DNA from: Bacteroidota bacterium
Lineage (GTDB): Bacteria > Bacteroidota > Bacteroidia > Chitinophagales > Chitinophagaceae
Reading direction: 5' to 3'
DNA length: 64,000 bases
Assembly: GCA_018267955.1 (NCBI GenBank)
Contig: JAFDXL010000009.1
Span: 1,080,717 to 1,144,716, forward strand
Part shown: in pieces, positions 51,046-62,056 of the stretch
Layout: each line of letters begins with the position of its first letter
Numbering within the stretch: the stretch's first letter is position 1
Notes under the pieces: generated by a model
Seen by the model: only the letters and a program-made list of their open reading frames with translations
The model's database searches: none
Told to the model about the DNA's origin: nothing
Program-made: the position numbers and the translations under genes

Positions 51046-53226
51046 TTACTTGCCGTATTTCAGGCCCATATTGTAGAGCATAAATGCCCATTTATCGGCC
51101 TGCTCATCAATAAGCATAGATGTAGGCTTGCCGGCCCCATGGCCCGCTTTGGTTTCTATACGTATTAATATAGGCTCGTTACACGCACTTGGCTCTGCTT
51201 TTTGTAATGCGGCTGCGAATTTGAAAGAGTGAGCCGGCACTACCCTATCATCGTGATCGCCAGTCATGATCATAGTTGCGGGATAACATACGCCAGCCTT
51301 AACGTTATGAACAGGTGAATAGCCCAACAAGTATTCAAACATCTCCTTACTATCATCCGCCGTACCATAGTCATAAGCCCAACCTGCACCTGCTGTAAAT
51401 TTGTGATAGCGGAGCATATCCAGCACACCTACTGCCGGGAAGCATACTTTAAACATTTCGGGATGCTGCGTCATGCAGGCGCCGATCAACAGGCCACCAT
51501 TAGAACCACCTGAAATAGCTAGGTAATCTCTTGAAGTGTATTTATTATCTACCAGGTATTCTGCCGCAGCAACGAAGTCGTCAAATACATTCTGTTTGTT
51601 CATTTTAATACCTGCATTGTGCCAATTATCGCCATATTCTCCGCCCCCGCGAATATTGGCAACTGCATAGATGCCGCCATTTTCCATAAACACAAGGTTA
51701 CTGACACTGAAAGAAGGTGTAAGGCTGATATTAAATCCGCCATAGCCATAGAGCATTAAAGGATTTTTACCATCCAACTTAGTACCCACTTTATATGTAA
51801 TGATCATTGGCACGCGGGTACCATCTTTAGAGATGTAGAATACTTCCTTGCTTTCATACATGGAAGGATCAAACTTTACTTCTGAAGATTTATAAACTAT
51901 AGATTCGCCGGTTGCTGTATCGTATTTATAAATAACCGCCGGATTGGTGTAAGATGTGAAACTATAATAGATGTCCTTATCAATACGCTTACCTGCAAAG
52001 CCACTGGCAGTGCCCAGGCCGGCAAGCTTCACCTCACGTTCTTTTTTACCTTCCAAGTTATATTGATACACTTTAGATACCGCATCTTCGGTGTATTGGG
52101 CAAACAATTTGCCACCGCAAGAGGTAACCGTTAAAGGGAAATTAGTTTGCGGTATCAGTTTTGTCCAGTTATCGGTTGTTGGATTTTGAATATCAGCAGC
52201 TACCAGCCTGCGATTGGGGGCATCCAGATTAGTGACAATATAGAGGAAATGATCGTCTGAAAACACTACTTCATGCTCGTTATCAAAACCCGTAACAATC
52301 GGGCGTATCGGGGCATCCGGAGTAGCCAGGTCTTTGATATACAGCTCATTACCGTAAGTGGCGTTTGCAGCAGATATGATCAGGTATTTTCCATCTTCGG
52401 TAACGCTGCCACCAACGTACCTGCGTGGTTGTTCACTGCCGCCGAATATTAGCTTATCGGCATTTTGCTTTGTACCCAGCTTGTGGTAATACAATTTGTG
52501 ATTTTGCGTCATAGCCGAAAGCTGGCTGCCTTTGGGCTTGTCGTAGCTGCTATAAAAGAAACCATCATTACCGGCCCATGAAAGTCCGCTGAATTTGACA
52601 TCCTGCAGGGTATCACCTATTTTTTCTTTAGTCGCCGTATTAAGGACAATCACTTTACGCCAGTCGCTTCCGCCTTCTGATATTTGATAAGCGCATAAAG
52701 AGCCATCTTTTGTGAAGTCAATACCTGCAAGCGAAGTAGTGCCGTCAGCAGAGAACTTATTAGGATCCAGAAAAACTTCAGGCGCACCACCCTCTTTTTC
52801 CCGGTACAAAACATATTGATTTTGCAGGCCATTGTTTTTATAGAAATAGGTATATGCGCCCTCTTTGAAAGGAGCCGTATATTTTTCATAGTTCCATAGC
52901 TCTGTAAGCCTGGTTTTTATTTTATCTCTGAAAGGGATATTCTTCAGATATGCAAAAGTTACTTCGTTTTGCTTTTTCACCCAATCTTTGGTTTCGGCAG
53001 ACATATCGTTTTCGAGCCATCGATAAGGATCTGCAACTTTTTGCCCAAAAAATGTAGTGCTGCTGTCTGCTGTTTTTGTTACCGGGTATTTTATTGTCTT
53101 CACCGAAGCTTTGTTACCTGCAGGGCCTTTTGCCACTACTGCCTGGATATTGCCGGAAATAGGAGCCTGCGCCATTGCCAGCATAGATGTGCCTGCCATT
53201 GCAGTTGTTAATAATAAAAATTTCAT
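51046..53226 (-). CDS. S9A prolyl oligopeptidase, secreted
   Basis: A 726-residue protein with a signal peptide (MKFLLLTTAMAGTSMLAMAQ). The N-terminal seven-blade propeller runs from about 60 to 440 after the helical start (PYRWLENDMSAETKDWVKKQNEVTFAYL). The catalytic alpha/beta hydrolase domain holds the nucleophile in GGSNGGLLIG, Asp in GDHDDRVVP and His in KAGHGAGKP. It cleaves short peptides after proline in the periplasm or outside the cell. Length is normal for family S9A with a leader. Confidence 0.96.
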   Translation of the reverse strand: MKFLLLTTAMAGTSMLAMAQAPISGNIQAVVAKGPAGNKASVKTIKYPVTKTADSSTTFFGQKVADPYRWLENDMSAETKDWVKKQNEVTFAYLKNIPFRDKIKTRLTELWNYEKYTAPFKEGAYTYFYKNNGLQNQYVLYREKEGGAPEVFLDPNKFSADGTTSLAGIDFTKDGSLCAYQISEGGSDWRKVIVLNTATKEKIGDTLQDVKFSGLSWAGNDGFFYSSYDKPKGSQLSAMTQNHKLYYHKLGTKQNADKLIFGGSEQPRRYVGGSVTEDGKYLIISAANATYGNELYIKDLATPDAPIRPIVTGFDNEHEVVFSDDHFLYIVTNLDAPNRRLVAADIQNPTTDNWTKLIPQTNFPLTVTSCGGKLFAQYTEDAVSKVYQYNLEGKKEREVKLAGLGTASGFAGKRIDKDIYYSFTSYTNPAVIYKYDTATGESIVYKSSEVKFDPSMYESKEVFYISKDGTRVPMIITYKVGTKLDGKNPLMLYGYGGFNISLTPSFSVSNLVFMENGGIYAVANIRGGGEYGDNWHNAGIKMNKQNVFDDFVAAAEYLVDNKYTSRDYLAISGGSNGGLLIGACMTQHPEMFKVCFPAVGVLDMLRYHKFTAGAGWAYDYGTADDSKEMFEYLLGYSPVHNVKAGVCYPATMIMTGDHDDRVVPAHSFKFAAALQKAEPSACNEPILIRIETKAGHGAGKPTSMLIDEQADKWAFMLYNMGLKYGK

Positions 53227-53374
53227 GATATACCGTTAATGAGAGCCCGAAAATAAGCCCCTTTTCACAAAAGAACGCTATCAAAAAAGAAGTATTGCGT
53301 GCAGGATACTATACATTAAAACTTATATCTAATTGTTTAACAAATATATACCCTGCCTTGTGGGTTGTAAATAT

Positions 53375-53382
53375 TATTTTTG
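53375..53382 (+). promoter_or_regulatory. Probable -7 box upstream of the TamB-like gene
   Basis: TATTTTTG matches TAnnTTTG. Transcription would start near 53390. A -33 box is not clear. This bears on the start choice for the following gene. Confidence 0.45.
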
Positions 53383-53442
53383 TGAGATAAGAAGCAACGG
53401 CTGAAAAGGCTCCTGAAAATATTAAGAAATACCCTGCTGGTA

Positions 53443-56400
53443 TTGATCGGGTTGGTAATAACACTCGTGATACTGATCAATTTCACGTCGGTACAGACCT
53501 TTGTTGCCCAAAAAGCGGCTTCTATACTGGCCGACAAGCTAAAAACCAGGGTATCGATACAAGCCGTAAGGATAGACCTGCTGAATCATGCCCATATACA
53601 AGGCGTATATATAGAAGACCATCAGCACGATACCCTGCTATATGCGGGGGACATCACGGTACGCATTACAGACTGGTTTTTCATAAAAAAGCAGGTACCG
53701 CTTCTTAAATACATTGGCCTGGAAAACGCGTACGCACATTTGTACCGCCCTAAAACATCTGCCGACTGGAACTACCAGTTTGTGATAGATGCCTTTGATA
53801 CCGGAAAGCCTAAAAAGAAAACTTCCAGCGGAAATAACTTTGAAATAGACCTGGAGAAAGTGAAACTTGCCAACGTGCGGTTCCATATGGATGATGCATG
53901 GGTAGGCAGTGATATGGATTTTGATGTGGGGAATGTGCTGGTGGATGCCAACGAGGTAAACTTTAAAAAGAAACTGATAGACCTTGATAAAATTGAATTA
54001 GATAAGGTTGCCATACAACTGCGTGACTATGAAGGTGGCAGGCCACCACGTGCAAAAAAACCGGCGCCCCCAATTGACACCACAGCTTTTAATCCTGATA
54101 AATGGCTGGTGAAACTATCAAGCCTGCAACTGGAAGATTGTTATTTTGGCTTGGAATCGGATACAGATAAACCTAAACCAGGACTATTTGATGCCACACA
54201 CATGCGCATCAGCGGTATTAATATAGATGCGAAAAATATTGCCATCGTTGGCGACACGCTCACCGCAAAACTGAATAATCTGTCTGCACAGGATCGTTGC
54301 GGGCTTATAGTGAAGAAATTCAAGGCGGACGTTACTGTATCCCCTAATGCATCTATATGTAATAACCTGTTGCTGCAAACCAGCCGAAGCAAACTGCAGC
54401 GTTACTATGCCATGCACTACACCCGGTTCCCAGATTTTACCGACTATATTAATAAAGTAGTGATGGTGGGTGATATCACTAACTCTACAGTGGATAGCAG
54501 AGACGTGGCTTGTTTTGCCCCTGCATTAAAAGAATACCCTACCATACTGAAGATATCAGGTAAAGTAAAAGGAACGGTAAGTAATATAGCCGGCAAACAG
54601 CTTGCGATAACAGATGGCGCATCTGTTGTAAAAGGCAACCTGAAAATGAAAGGCCTGCCTGATATTAACACAACTTATATAGAATACGAGAACGGTGAAC
54701 TGGTGACTACCGGACAGGGAATATTAAAGTACGCCCCTTCTCTTAAAAACAATCCTAACATAGCGATAGAAAAGCTGACGCAGATCTACTTTAAAGGAAA
54801 TTTCATTGGCTACATCAATAATTTTGCTACCAACAGCATATTAGCAACGAACCTTGGTACCGTTAAGTCTGATATAAAGCTAAAGATGCCGGGGGGTAAA
54901 ACAACAAATTCTGTTTATTCCGGCACCATCCATACAGACAATTTTGCCTTGGGTACACTCCTGCGCCAGGAAGACCTGGGAACCGTTTCCCTAAATGCAA
55001 AGGTATCGGGAGCATCATTTGACCCTAAGTTTGCCCAGGTACAACTCAACGGAACGGTTGACCATATTGAGTACAAGGGATACAATTACCAAAACATAAA
55101 CCTGGAAGGTTCCATTGAAAAGAATAAATACAATGGTAACCTCTTAATTAACGATCCAAACCTGGCACTGGCTTTTTATGGTAGTATAGATTTCAGCCAA
55201 AAGGAGATCAGCGTGAATGCAACCGCCAACTTATTGAAAAGCGATTTTGCGGCGCTGAAACTTACCAAAGATTCACTATCTGCAAGTGCAGACTTTGACC
55301 TGAACTGCGTTGGCAGCAGCATTGATAATTTTATTGGGTATGCAAAACTGTATAACATCAACCTGCTGCGTAATCACCACAGGCTGGATATTGACAGTGT
55401 GTACGTGACATCTAAATTTGAGGATGGTAAAACAAGGATAAATATCGCCAGCAATGTATTGCAGGGAGAGCTTGCAGGTAATTTCACACTGAGCAAACTA
55501 GGCAACTCTGTTCAATACTACCTGTCCGGATATTTGCCGGCATATATTAAAAAGCCGTCTAAAGAAGCACCTGCACAAGACCTTACCTTTAATGTGCAAA
55601 CAAGTGAAACGGACAGCCTGCTGGCTGTATTAACACCCAATATAGAAGGTTTCAGTAAATCGAGCATTAGTGGAAGCCTGAATACAAGTTCACAGGCATT
55701 GCAGCTGAATGTGTCCATTCCTTATGGCAAGGTGGGTACCATTGTGATGCAAAATGTAGATCTGAAAAGTACAGGCGATTTTAATACGCTAAAAATAAAT
55801 GCCAAGGCCGATAATGTGATGGTTGGCAAAGACATTGTACATGGATCGCTGGATGTGAACACCACCATTGGTAACAATGCCATGAGCTTCAAGATCGCTA
55901 CGGCATCTAATAGTGAATATGGCACTGCCACGCTCAATGGCACAGCAACAGGCCATGGGGATACTTTGAGCGTAAATCTATTGCCATCAGAGTTTTACCT
56001 GAACGATACAAAATGGGATATCGTGAACGGCAAGGCAGATATAAGTGCTGGCTATCTTTTTGTAGAGGATCTGCACATCAATTCTGGGTTGCAAACATTG
56101 CGTGCATACTCCAAAATGGATAACTACAACGGAGAATCGACCCCTACCCTTTTTACAGAACTGAACAATATAGACATTGCTCAACTGGGAAATCTTGTGG
56201 GCCTTGCAGACTATAAGCCGGACGGCCGTATCAATGGTAAAGTGCAATTCGACAATATCTATAAAGACATTGTAATAGCAGGCAATATTAAAGCAACCGA
56301 TGTAAAACTGGGTGATGATACGGTGGGCAATGTCAATTTATCCGGAAGCTACAACGCAGCAAAAAACATTATAACGCTAGATAACCAGAGCGGCATTTAC

Positions 56401-58227
56401 CGGGGCGATGGCTCACTGACCGCATCAGGCAACCTGTCTTTTGACAGCACCAGCAACCAACATATTGTTGGTAATATACAGTTTAACAATACGCCGGTAG
56501 CATGGGTAGCGCCTTTCACAACAGGCCTGATGAGCCAACTGGGGGGCAAACTGGATGGCAATGTAAAAATATCAGGCATTGCATCGGCACCGCACATAGA
56601 TGGAAAGGTCCATTTGTCTGACGCTAGTGTACGATTTGATTTCCTTGGGCCCGTGTACACAATACCTGAAGCGGATGTAACACTTACTGACGAAAGGATA
56701 GACCTTGGTACCGTTACGCTATATGATGCCAATAAGAACCCCGGTACACTTACGGGATATATCTCTCACAAGGCTTTCCAGGATTTTTACTTTAACCTGA
56801 ATATGAACTCGCCTAAGATAGAGGTGATACGACTGGATGAAAGTGAGAACGAACTTTTTTATGGCAACCTTACCGGCAGCGTAAAGAACCTGAGTATAAG
56901 GGATAAATTAACGGACCTGAAAATAAGAATAGGTAATGTAAGCCCTGTTGAGAAATCGCATCTATACCTGCCAATACAATCCAGTTCGGGCTTGAGCACT
57001 TATAGCTATATCAGTTTCAAAACCTACGGAAAGGAGCAGGAAGAAAAAAAGAAAACCAGGAATAAGTTATCGTTGAGTATAGAAGCCGGGATGAATGAGC
57101 TTGGTGAAATAACATTGGTACTGGATCCGAGCACGGGCGATGCTATCAATGCAAAGGGCACAGGTACCATACGTATAGAAATGCCTGCAGGCAATGATAT
57201 GCGTATGACAGGCAGGTTCCTGATAACTGATGGTGATTACACATTTACATTGAAGCAACTTGCCTTCAAACGAAACTTTAAACTGAATAAGGGAAGTGAG
57301 ATCAACTTTAACGGGTTGCTGGGGCAAACGCAAATGAATGTGGAGGGCCTTTACACTGCCAGAACAAGCTTATATTATTTATTAAATACAACGGAAAGAA
57401 ACATTGTAGATGCTGATAAAACAGATCGTGAATATACAGAAACCAGGATGCTGCAAGATGTAAACATCCTGCTGTTTATGAAAGGTACTTTAGCAAACCC
57501 TAACCTAACCTTTAAACTAGACCTGCCAAATAAAAGCGGCGTAGGAACCATTGCTTATACCAAATTACAGGCCGCAAACCAAAATGACCAGGGCTTGTTT
57601 AAGGAGGTTGCCTCTCTTCTGCTTATCAATACATTTGTACCGTTGGACGGCAGCTTTGACGCCGGAAGTAGCAGCGGCGATGTTGTTTCCGGAGGCATTA
57701 GTAACGTAAGCCAGATACTATCCAGCACGGCATCTAACCAGCTTACTAACATCATAGCCAAGCTAACCGGTGATGAAAGCCTGAGCGTAGATCTGCGTTA
57801 TAAAAACTACAACTATGCAGACCAGAGCAATGCGAACAACAGAAATGAATTTTCTTTCGGCCTGAAAAAAAGCTTATTTAACGAAAGGCTCTCTGTGCAG
57901 GTAGGTAGCTCTTACGACTGGGGCAAGCCGGTATCATCCAATACCAGTTCCAGCAACTTCAACCCTGTGGGTGACTTCAAACTGCAATACCTGTTCCGCG
58001 AAGGCGGCAGCCTGAGTGGTTATATCTTCCGCACAAAAAACTATGACGCGTTGGTAGATCAGCCCATATCAAGAGGTGGTATAGGCCTTAACTGGTCGAG
58101 GACCTTCAATAACTTCCAGGAGTTCATATACGGCAAATCATACCTGCGCCGTAAAGCAGCACAAGCAACAGAACCTGCTAATAATGTTGATACTACTAAT
58201 GACAACCGTGATAACGGTACCTGGTAA
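53443..58227 (+). CDS. TamB-domain (DUF490) translocation/assembly protein
   Basis: About 1594 residues from TTG 53443. After an N-terminal hydrophobic anchor the protein is almost entirely long beta-strand repeats, as in AsmA/TamB bridge proteins, and the C-terminal 400 residues fit the TamB domain (DPSTGDAINAKGTGTIRIEMPAGNDMRMTGRFLITDGDYTF; LANPNLTFKLDLPN). These proteins span the periplasm and move lipids or assemble outer-membrane proteins. No ATG exists near the start. The frame is open to a stop at 53383, and codons from CTG 53401 add KRLLKILRNTLLVL, the positive cap expected before the anchor, so the true start may be upstream. No TamA/BamA gene is adjacent. Confidence 0.9.
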   Translation: MIGLVITLVILINFTSVQTFVAQKAASILADKLKTRVSIQAVRIDLLNHAHIQGVYIEDHQHDTLLYAGDITVRITDWFFIKKQVPLLKYIGLENAYAHLYRPKTSADWNYQFVIDAFDTGKPKKKTSSGNNFEIDLEKVKLANVRFHMDDAWVGSDMDFDVGNVLVDANEVNFKKKLIDLDKIELDKVAIQLRDYEGGRPPRAKKPAPPIDTTAFNPDKWLVKLSSLQLEDCYFGLESDTDKPKPGLFDATHMRISGINIDAKNIAIVGDTLTAKLNNLSAQDRCGLIVKKFKADVTVSPNASICNNLLLQTSRSKLQRYYAMHYTRFPDFTDYINKVVMVGDITNSTVDSRDVACFAPALKEYPTILKISGKVKGTVSNIAGKQLAITDGASVVKGNLKMKGLPDINTTYIEYENGELVTTGQGILKYAPSLKNNPNIAIEKLTQIYFKGNFIGYINNFATNSILATNLGTVKSDIKLKMPGGKTTNSVYSGTIHTDNFALGTLLRQEDLGTVSLNAKVSGASFDPKFAQVQLNGTVDHIEYKGYNYQNINLEGSIEKNKYNGNLLINDPNLALAFYGSIDFSQKEISVNATANLLKSDFAALKLTKDSLSASADFDLNCVGSSIDNFIGYAKLYNINLLRNHHRLDIDSVYVTSKFEDGKTRINIASNVLQGELAGNFTLSKLGNSVQYYLSGYLPAYIKKPSKEAPAQDLTFNVQTSETDSLLAVLTPNIEGFSKSSISGSLNTSSQALQLNVSIPYGKVGTIVMQNVDLKSTGDFNTLKINAKADNVMVGKDIVHGSLDVNTTIGNNAMSFKIATASNSEYGTATLNGTATGHGDTLSVNLLPSEFYLNDTKWDIVNGKADISAGYLFVEDLHINSGLQTLRAYSKMDNYNGESTPTLFTELNNIDIAQLGNLVGLADYKPDGRINGKVQFDNIYKDIVIAGNIKATDVKLGDDTVGNVNLSGSYNAAKNIITLDNQSGIYRGDGSLTASGNLSFDSTSNQHIVGNIQFNNTPVAWVAPFTTGLMSQLGGKLDGNVKISGIASAPHIDGKVHLSDASVRFDFLGPVYTIPEADVTLTDERIDLGTVTLYDANKNPGTLTGYISHKAFQDFYFNLNMNSPKIEVIRLDESENELFYGNLTGSVKNLSIRDKLTDLKIRIGNVSPVEKSHLYLPIQSSSGLSTYSYISFKTYGKEQEEKKKTRNKLSLSIEAGMNELGEITLVLDPSTGDAINAKGTGTIRIEMPAGNDMRMTGRFLITDGDYTFTLKQLAFKRNFKLNKGSEINFNGLLGQTQMNVEGLYTARTSLYYLLNTTERNIVDADKTDREYTETRMLQDVNILLFMKGTLANPNLTFKLDLPNKSGVGTIAYTKLQAANQNDQGLFKEVASLLLINTFVPLDGSFDAGSSSGDVVSGGISNVSQILSSTASNQLTNIIAKLTGDESLSVDLRYKNYNYADQSNANNRNEFSFGLKKSLFNERLSVQVGSSYDWGKPVSSNTSSSNFNPVGDFKLQYLFREGGSLSGYIFRTKNYDALVDQPISRGGIGLNWSRTFNNFQEFIYGKSYLRRKAAQATEPANNVDTTNDNRDNGTW

Positions 58228-58229
58228 GA

Positions 58230-59411
58230 TCAGCGCATTACCGATTGAAGGTAATACTCTAATTGTTGTGTAATGATATCCCAACTGAAGCGGGATCGGA
58301 TCACCTCCATACCTTTTTGCCCCACGCTTTTTCTTTGGGCTTCGCTATCCAGCAGTGAAATAACCGACTTTGCAAAAGCTTCCTTATCTACCTGCATGAT
58401 AGCACCTTCGCCACTCTCTATACCAAGGCCTTTGAAACCTATATTAGAGCAGACTACAGGCACACCCATCGCCATTGCTTCCAATACTTTATTTTGTGTA
58501 CCGGCACCGAATCTTAAAGGTGCTACAACCACACTGGCATCGTTATAGGTATTTGCAAGGTCTTTAATAAAGCCGGTCACTATAACATGATCGCTCGCTA
58601 ATTCCAATACACTTTTTACAGGGCGTTGTCCGCCAATAATAAACTTAACCTGCGGATGCTTTTGATGAATGATAGGTAATATCTCTTTTACAAAGTATCC
58701 TACCGCATCTACATTGGGCGCATAATCCATATTGCCGGTAAAAAGGAGTGTATGGTTGTGGCTATAATCGTGTACGGATGCTTTGAAGGTATCGAGGTCT
58801 ACACCGTTGGGTAAGACCTTGATAGTATGAATATCATGAACCCGTTCCAGGTAGTTCTTATCTTCTGCGGAACATACCAGTGAAAGCGGATATTTGCGCA
58901 TGACCTGTTCGTACTTCAATACCCTTTTCTGCTCCAGCGTTTCAAATGCTTTGAGGAACGGATTTTTTTGAGCCTTCATTCGACGCTCCCAGTACAGAGA
59001 AAAAGCATCGGGCATATCTAATATCCTTGCCAAATCGGTACGCTCAGCGAGATAAGGCGACATGCGCAAATGCTGTACATGTATCGCATCAAATTTATCG
59101 GCCTCGAGTACCTCATCCAGCTTCCTCTTCATTTCTGAAGATTTGAAATACAATACCTGGAATGGTGTGCTATCAAAAATCCCGACTAAACAATTTAGTG
59201 CAGAGCGCCACTTCGGCAGGTATACGAAATGTACTTTGGTAAAAATCTTTTCAAGCTCCGCCTTGTATTGCAGATCTTCCTGTGTTTGGGCAAAAGTGAG
59301 CAAATGCACTTCATCCCTTTTAGCCATACGACGGGCAAGGTTATAAATCTTTAACTTATCGCCCCGGTAAGGAGGATAAGGCACACGATTGGCTAAAAAG
59401 AGAAACTTCAA
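58230..59411 (-). CDS. Family 4 glycosyltransferase (TIGR03087-like)
   Basis: A 393-residue GT-B protein. N-terminal acceptor domain starts FLANRVPYPPYRGDKLKIYNLARRMAKRDEVHLLTF; the C-terminal domain holds TGNMDYAPNVDAV and VVVAPLRFGAGTQNKVLEAMAMGVPVVCS, the GT4 nucleotide-sugar motif with its EAMA Glu. The start resembles TIGR03087 enzymes linked to exopolysaccharide in other phyla; the exact substrate is unknown. It lies 24 bp downstream of ribBA on the same strand and converges 2 bp from the TamB-like gene. Confidence 0.9.
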   Translation of the reverse strand: MKFLFLANRVPYPPYRGDKLKIYNLARRMAKRDEVHLLTFAQTQEDLQYKAELEKIFTKVHFVYLPKWRSALNCLVGIFDSTPFQVLYFKSSEMKRKLDEVLEADKFDAIHVQHLRMSPYLAERTDLARILDMPDAFSLYWERRMKAQKNPFLKAFETLEQKRVLKYEQVMRKYPLSLVCSAEDKNYLERVHDIHTIKVLPNGVDLDTFKASVHDYSHNHTLLFTGNMDYAPNVDAVGYFVKEILPIIHQKHPQVKFIIGGQRPVKSVLELASDHVIVTGFIKDLANTYNDASVVVAPLRFGAGTQNKVLEAMAMGVPVVCSNIGFKGLGIESGEGAIMQVDKEAFAKSVISLLDSEAQRKSVGQKGMEVIRSRFSWDIITQQLEYYLQSVMR

Positions 59412-59435
59412 ACAGGTAAACTTTTCTGCAAGATA

Positions 59436-60635
59436 TTATTTTAAAATATCGTGTCCCAGTTTATCGCGTTTGGTCTGCAGGTAAAACTCATTGTGCGGAT
59501 TAGGAACTATTTCTATAGGTACATTGTCCACTATCTCTAACCCATAACCAAGTAAGCCGGCACGCTTGCGAGGATTATTACTCATCAGCTTGATCTTGGA
59601 GACGCCGAGGTAACGCAATATTTGAGCACCAACACCATAATCCCGCTGGTCGTTTTTAAAGCCTAATGCAAGGTTAGCTTCTACTGTATCCTTACCCTCT
59701 TCCTGCAGTTTATAGGCCTTTAACTTGTTTAGCAAGCCAATGCCCCTACCCTCCTGGTTCATATACAATACGAGGCCTTTACCTTCCTGCTCTACCATTT
59801 CCATTGCTTTCTGCAATTGCTCGCCACAATCGCAACGCAGGGAATGCAGAATATCGCCGGTGAAGCAGGAACTATGAACACGTACCAATACAGGCTCGTC
59901 TTTTTCCCAATCTCCTTTCTTTAGCGCAAGATGGTGTTCGCCGGTGTTTGTTTGCCTGAAAGCTATTAGTTCAAAGTTGCCATGCTTTGTAGGCATTTGT
60001 ACCCTTACCTCTTCCTCTATCAGGCTTTCTGTACGCAGGCGGTATTCAATGAGATCTTTTATAGAAATGATCTTCAGATCAAATTTCTTAGCTATTTCCA
60101 GCAGTTCAGGCAGGCGTGCCATTGTGCCGTCATCATTCATGATCTCTACGAGTACACCAGCGGGCTCAAAACCGGCAAGACGAGCAAGATCAACAGTAGC
60201 TTCTGTATGGCCTGAACGACGTAATACGCCGCCTGTTTTAGCACGAAGCGGGAAGATATGACCGGGGCGGCCAAGATCTTCAGGAACTGTATTAGGGTCT
60301 ATCAATGCCTGGACAGTCTTAGAGCGGTCTTGTGCTGATATACCTGTAGTACATCCATGCCCTTTAAGATCCACAGAAACGGTAAACTGGGTCTGATGCA
60401 AAACGGTGTTGTTTTCCACCATTAGGTTCAGCTTCAGTTCTTCGCATCGCTGCTCGGTAAGTGGAGCGCAAATAAGCCCCCTACCGTGTTTGGACATGAA
60501 ATTGATTATCTCGGGAGTAACGTTGCGGGCTGCTGTAACAAAATCACCTTCATTTTCACGATCCTCATCATCTACCACTATCAAAAGTTTTCCTTGCCTC
60601 AGATCTTCCAGTGCTGCTTCAATGCTATCTAACAT
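59436..60635 (-). CDS. ribBA: Bifunctional 3,4-dihydroxy-2-butanone-4-phosphate synthase / GTP cyclohydrolase II
   Basis: A 399-residue fusion. Residues 1-200 are the RibB domain ([13 protein letters not shown] acidic metal site; [26 protein letters not shown]). Residues 205-399 are RibA with zinc-site cysteines in [21 protein letters not shown] and the substrate region [29 protein letters not shown]. It makes both branch substrates of riboflavin synthesis and supplies RibH, encoded at 21832. No FMN riboswitch was found in the 151 bp upstream. The downstream glycosyltransferase is probably in the same transcript. Confidence 0.97.
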   Translation of the reverse strand: MLDSIEAALEDLRQGKLLIVVDDEDRENEGDFVTAARNVTPEIINFMSKHGRGLICAPLTEQRCEELKLNLMVENNTVLHQTQFTVSVDLKGHGCTTGISAQDRSKTVQALIDPNTVPEDLGRPGHIFPLRAKTGGVLRRSGHTEATVDLARLAGFEPAGVLVEIMNDDGTMARLPELLEIAKKFDLKIISIKDLIEYRLRTESLIEEEVRVQMPTKHGNFELIAFRQTNTGEHHLALKKGDWEKDEPVLVRVHSSCFTGDILHSLRCDCGEQLQKAMEMVEQEGKGLVLYMNQEGRGIGLLNKLKAYKLQEEGKDTVEANLALGFKNDQRDYGVGAQILRYLGVSKIKLMSNNPRKRAGLLGYGLEIVDNVPIEIVPNPHNEFYLQTKRDKLGHDILK

Positions 60636-60786
60636 ATAGTTATCTTCTTAGAAGCACAAAGTTACAATCTCTTGGAGGTAAATACGATATAATACTATTG
60701 ATAAAGCCAATAAAGGCAGATGAAGCGGTAAATTATGGGTTTGAACTATCTAACAGCCTATCTATATTAATTAAATTCACTATAGC

Positions 60787-61995
60787 TCAAAGCATTGCTA
60801 GCAGCCTTTTAGATAGTTTAGCACCAAGGCTTGCAGCATTATAGTTGGTCTTTACTAATGCTGATGCATTATGAGCTATTGCTTGGGCTTCAGGCTTATG
60901 TCCCAACGCCCATGCAATAGCATCTGCAAAGCCCTGTTCTGTATCTGCCTGCAGAAAGTGGACACCAGGTACTACGTCAATGCCCTGTATGGCAATACTT
61001 GTACAAATAACCAGCTTTTCCGCAGCCATCGCTTCTAATATCTTCACCCGTATGCCGCCGCCCGACCTTAAAGGAACGATGAGTATTTTTTTATCAGCAA
61101 TAAAACCCGCAGCATCCGCTACTTCCCCTACGCAAACCACACCCTCACCCTGTAACATTTTCATATCAACGGGCATATTGCGGCCGGCGTACTCAAACAA
61201 AAAATGCGGAGTACGTTTATGTACCAATGGCCAGATATCTTTTATAAACCATTGCATGGCTTCCTTATTCGGCAACCAATCCATCGCGCCAATGTGATAT
61301 CCTATCCAGTCGGGGTTGCTATTATTGTTAGCAACCAGCTCTCCTACTTCGATGCCTACAGGTATGGTAATAACATTAGCTGTTGGAATATGCTTTTTAA
61401 CTTCAACAGCGTCGGTGCTTGTAATACCAATAAGCAAATCATAATTTTTCCATGCTGCTATCTCATATTTACGGATCCGCTCCGCCAGGTTCCTGAGGTA
61501 GATCTTTTTAAAACGATTTGCAGTTTCTGCCGCTAACCTCGCCCATATCTGCCCTTCCACATTGTGCATGCGCAAGGCGAGCTTTGCATTGCTATTTTTT
61601 CGGATCAAGGCAGTGTAAGATGAAAGGAATACACTTTCCATCTGCACCACATCGGGCGCAAATTGCAGCAATATCTCCACTAGCCTGTCTGCAAAGACCG
61701 GCACAAAAAACCTTTGTACATGGTTCGGCTTGGTACTAAACAGGTAATTGGCAACTATGCCTTTCGTATTTATACTGTTATCAACAGGTATTGCTTCAAA
61801 AGCATATATATCGGTATATATATTTTTGAGCGTTTCATCTGCAATTGGATGGCGTGTGGTATTCATAGCCAGGACATATACCTGCCAGCCTTCGCGTTTA
61901 TAACCTTCTATCATAGCATTTACAGCTATGTTACCTCCGTCGTTGAGGGGGTAAGGGATACGATTATATAATATTAATATCCGGCGTGATGGCAT
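60787..61995 (-). CDS. Family 4 glycosyltransferase
   Basis: About 402 residues from ATG 61995 (MPSRRILILYNRIPYPLNDGGNIA). A longer start at 62022 lies upstream of a perfect -7 box on this strand (TATTTTTG, 62007-62014), so 61995 is preferred. GT-B features: the N-terminal domain, IGAMDWLPNKEAMQWF, and the C-terminal ILIVPLRSGGGIRVKILEAMAAEKLVICT with the EAMA Glu. It shares its architecture with the gene at 58230. It is divergent from the GT4 gene at 62095. Donor and acceptor are unknown. Confidence 0.88.
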   Translation of the reverse strand: MPSRRILILYNRIPYPLNDGGNIAVNAMIEGYKREGWQVYVLAMNTTRHPIADETLKNIYTDIYAFEAIPVDNSINTKGIVANYLFSTKPNHVQRFFVPVFADRLVEILLQFAPDVVQMESVFLSSYTALIRKNSNAKLALRMHNVEGQIWARLAAETANRFKKIYLRNLAERIRKYEIAAWKNYDLLIGITSTDAVEVKKHIPTANVITIPVGIEVGELVANNNSNPDWIGYHIGAMDWLPNKEAMQWFIKDIWPLVHKRTPHFLFEYAGRNMPVDMKMLQGEGVVCVGEVADAAGFIADKKILIVPLRSGGGIRVKILEAMAAEKLVICTSIAIQGIDVVPGVHFLQADTEQGFADAIAWALGHKPEAQAIAHNASALVKTNYNAASLGAKLSKRLLAML

Positions 61996-62056
61996 CTGTT
62001 CTGCTGCAAAAATAAAACACAAGTATAAAACGTTTATTTTTACAAATTATTCAAAA

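Noticed and set aside
60636-60786. FMN riboswitch before ribBA (and before ribH)
   Set aside because: None of the conserved RFN blocks are visible; ribH has a terminator-like leader instead.
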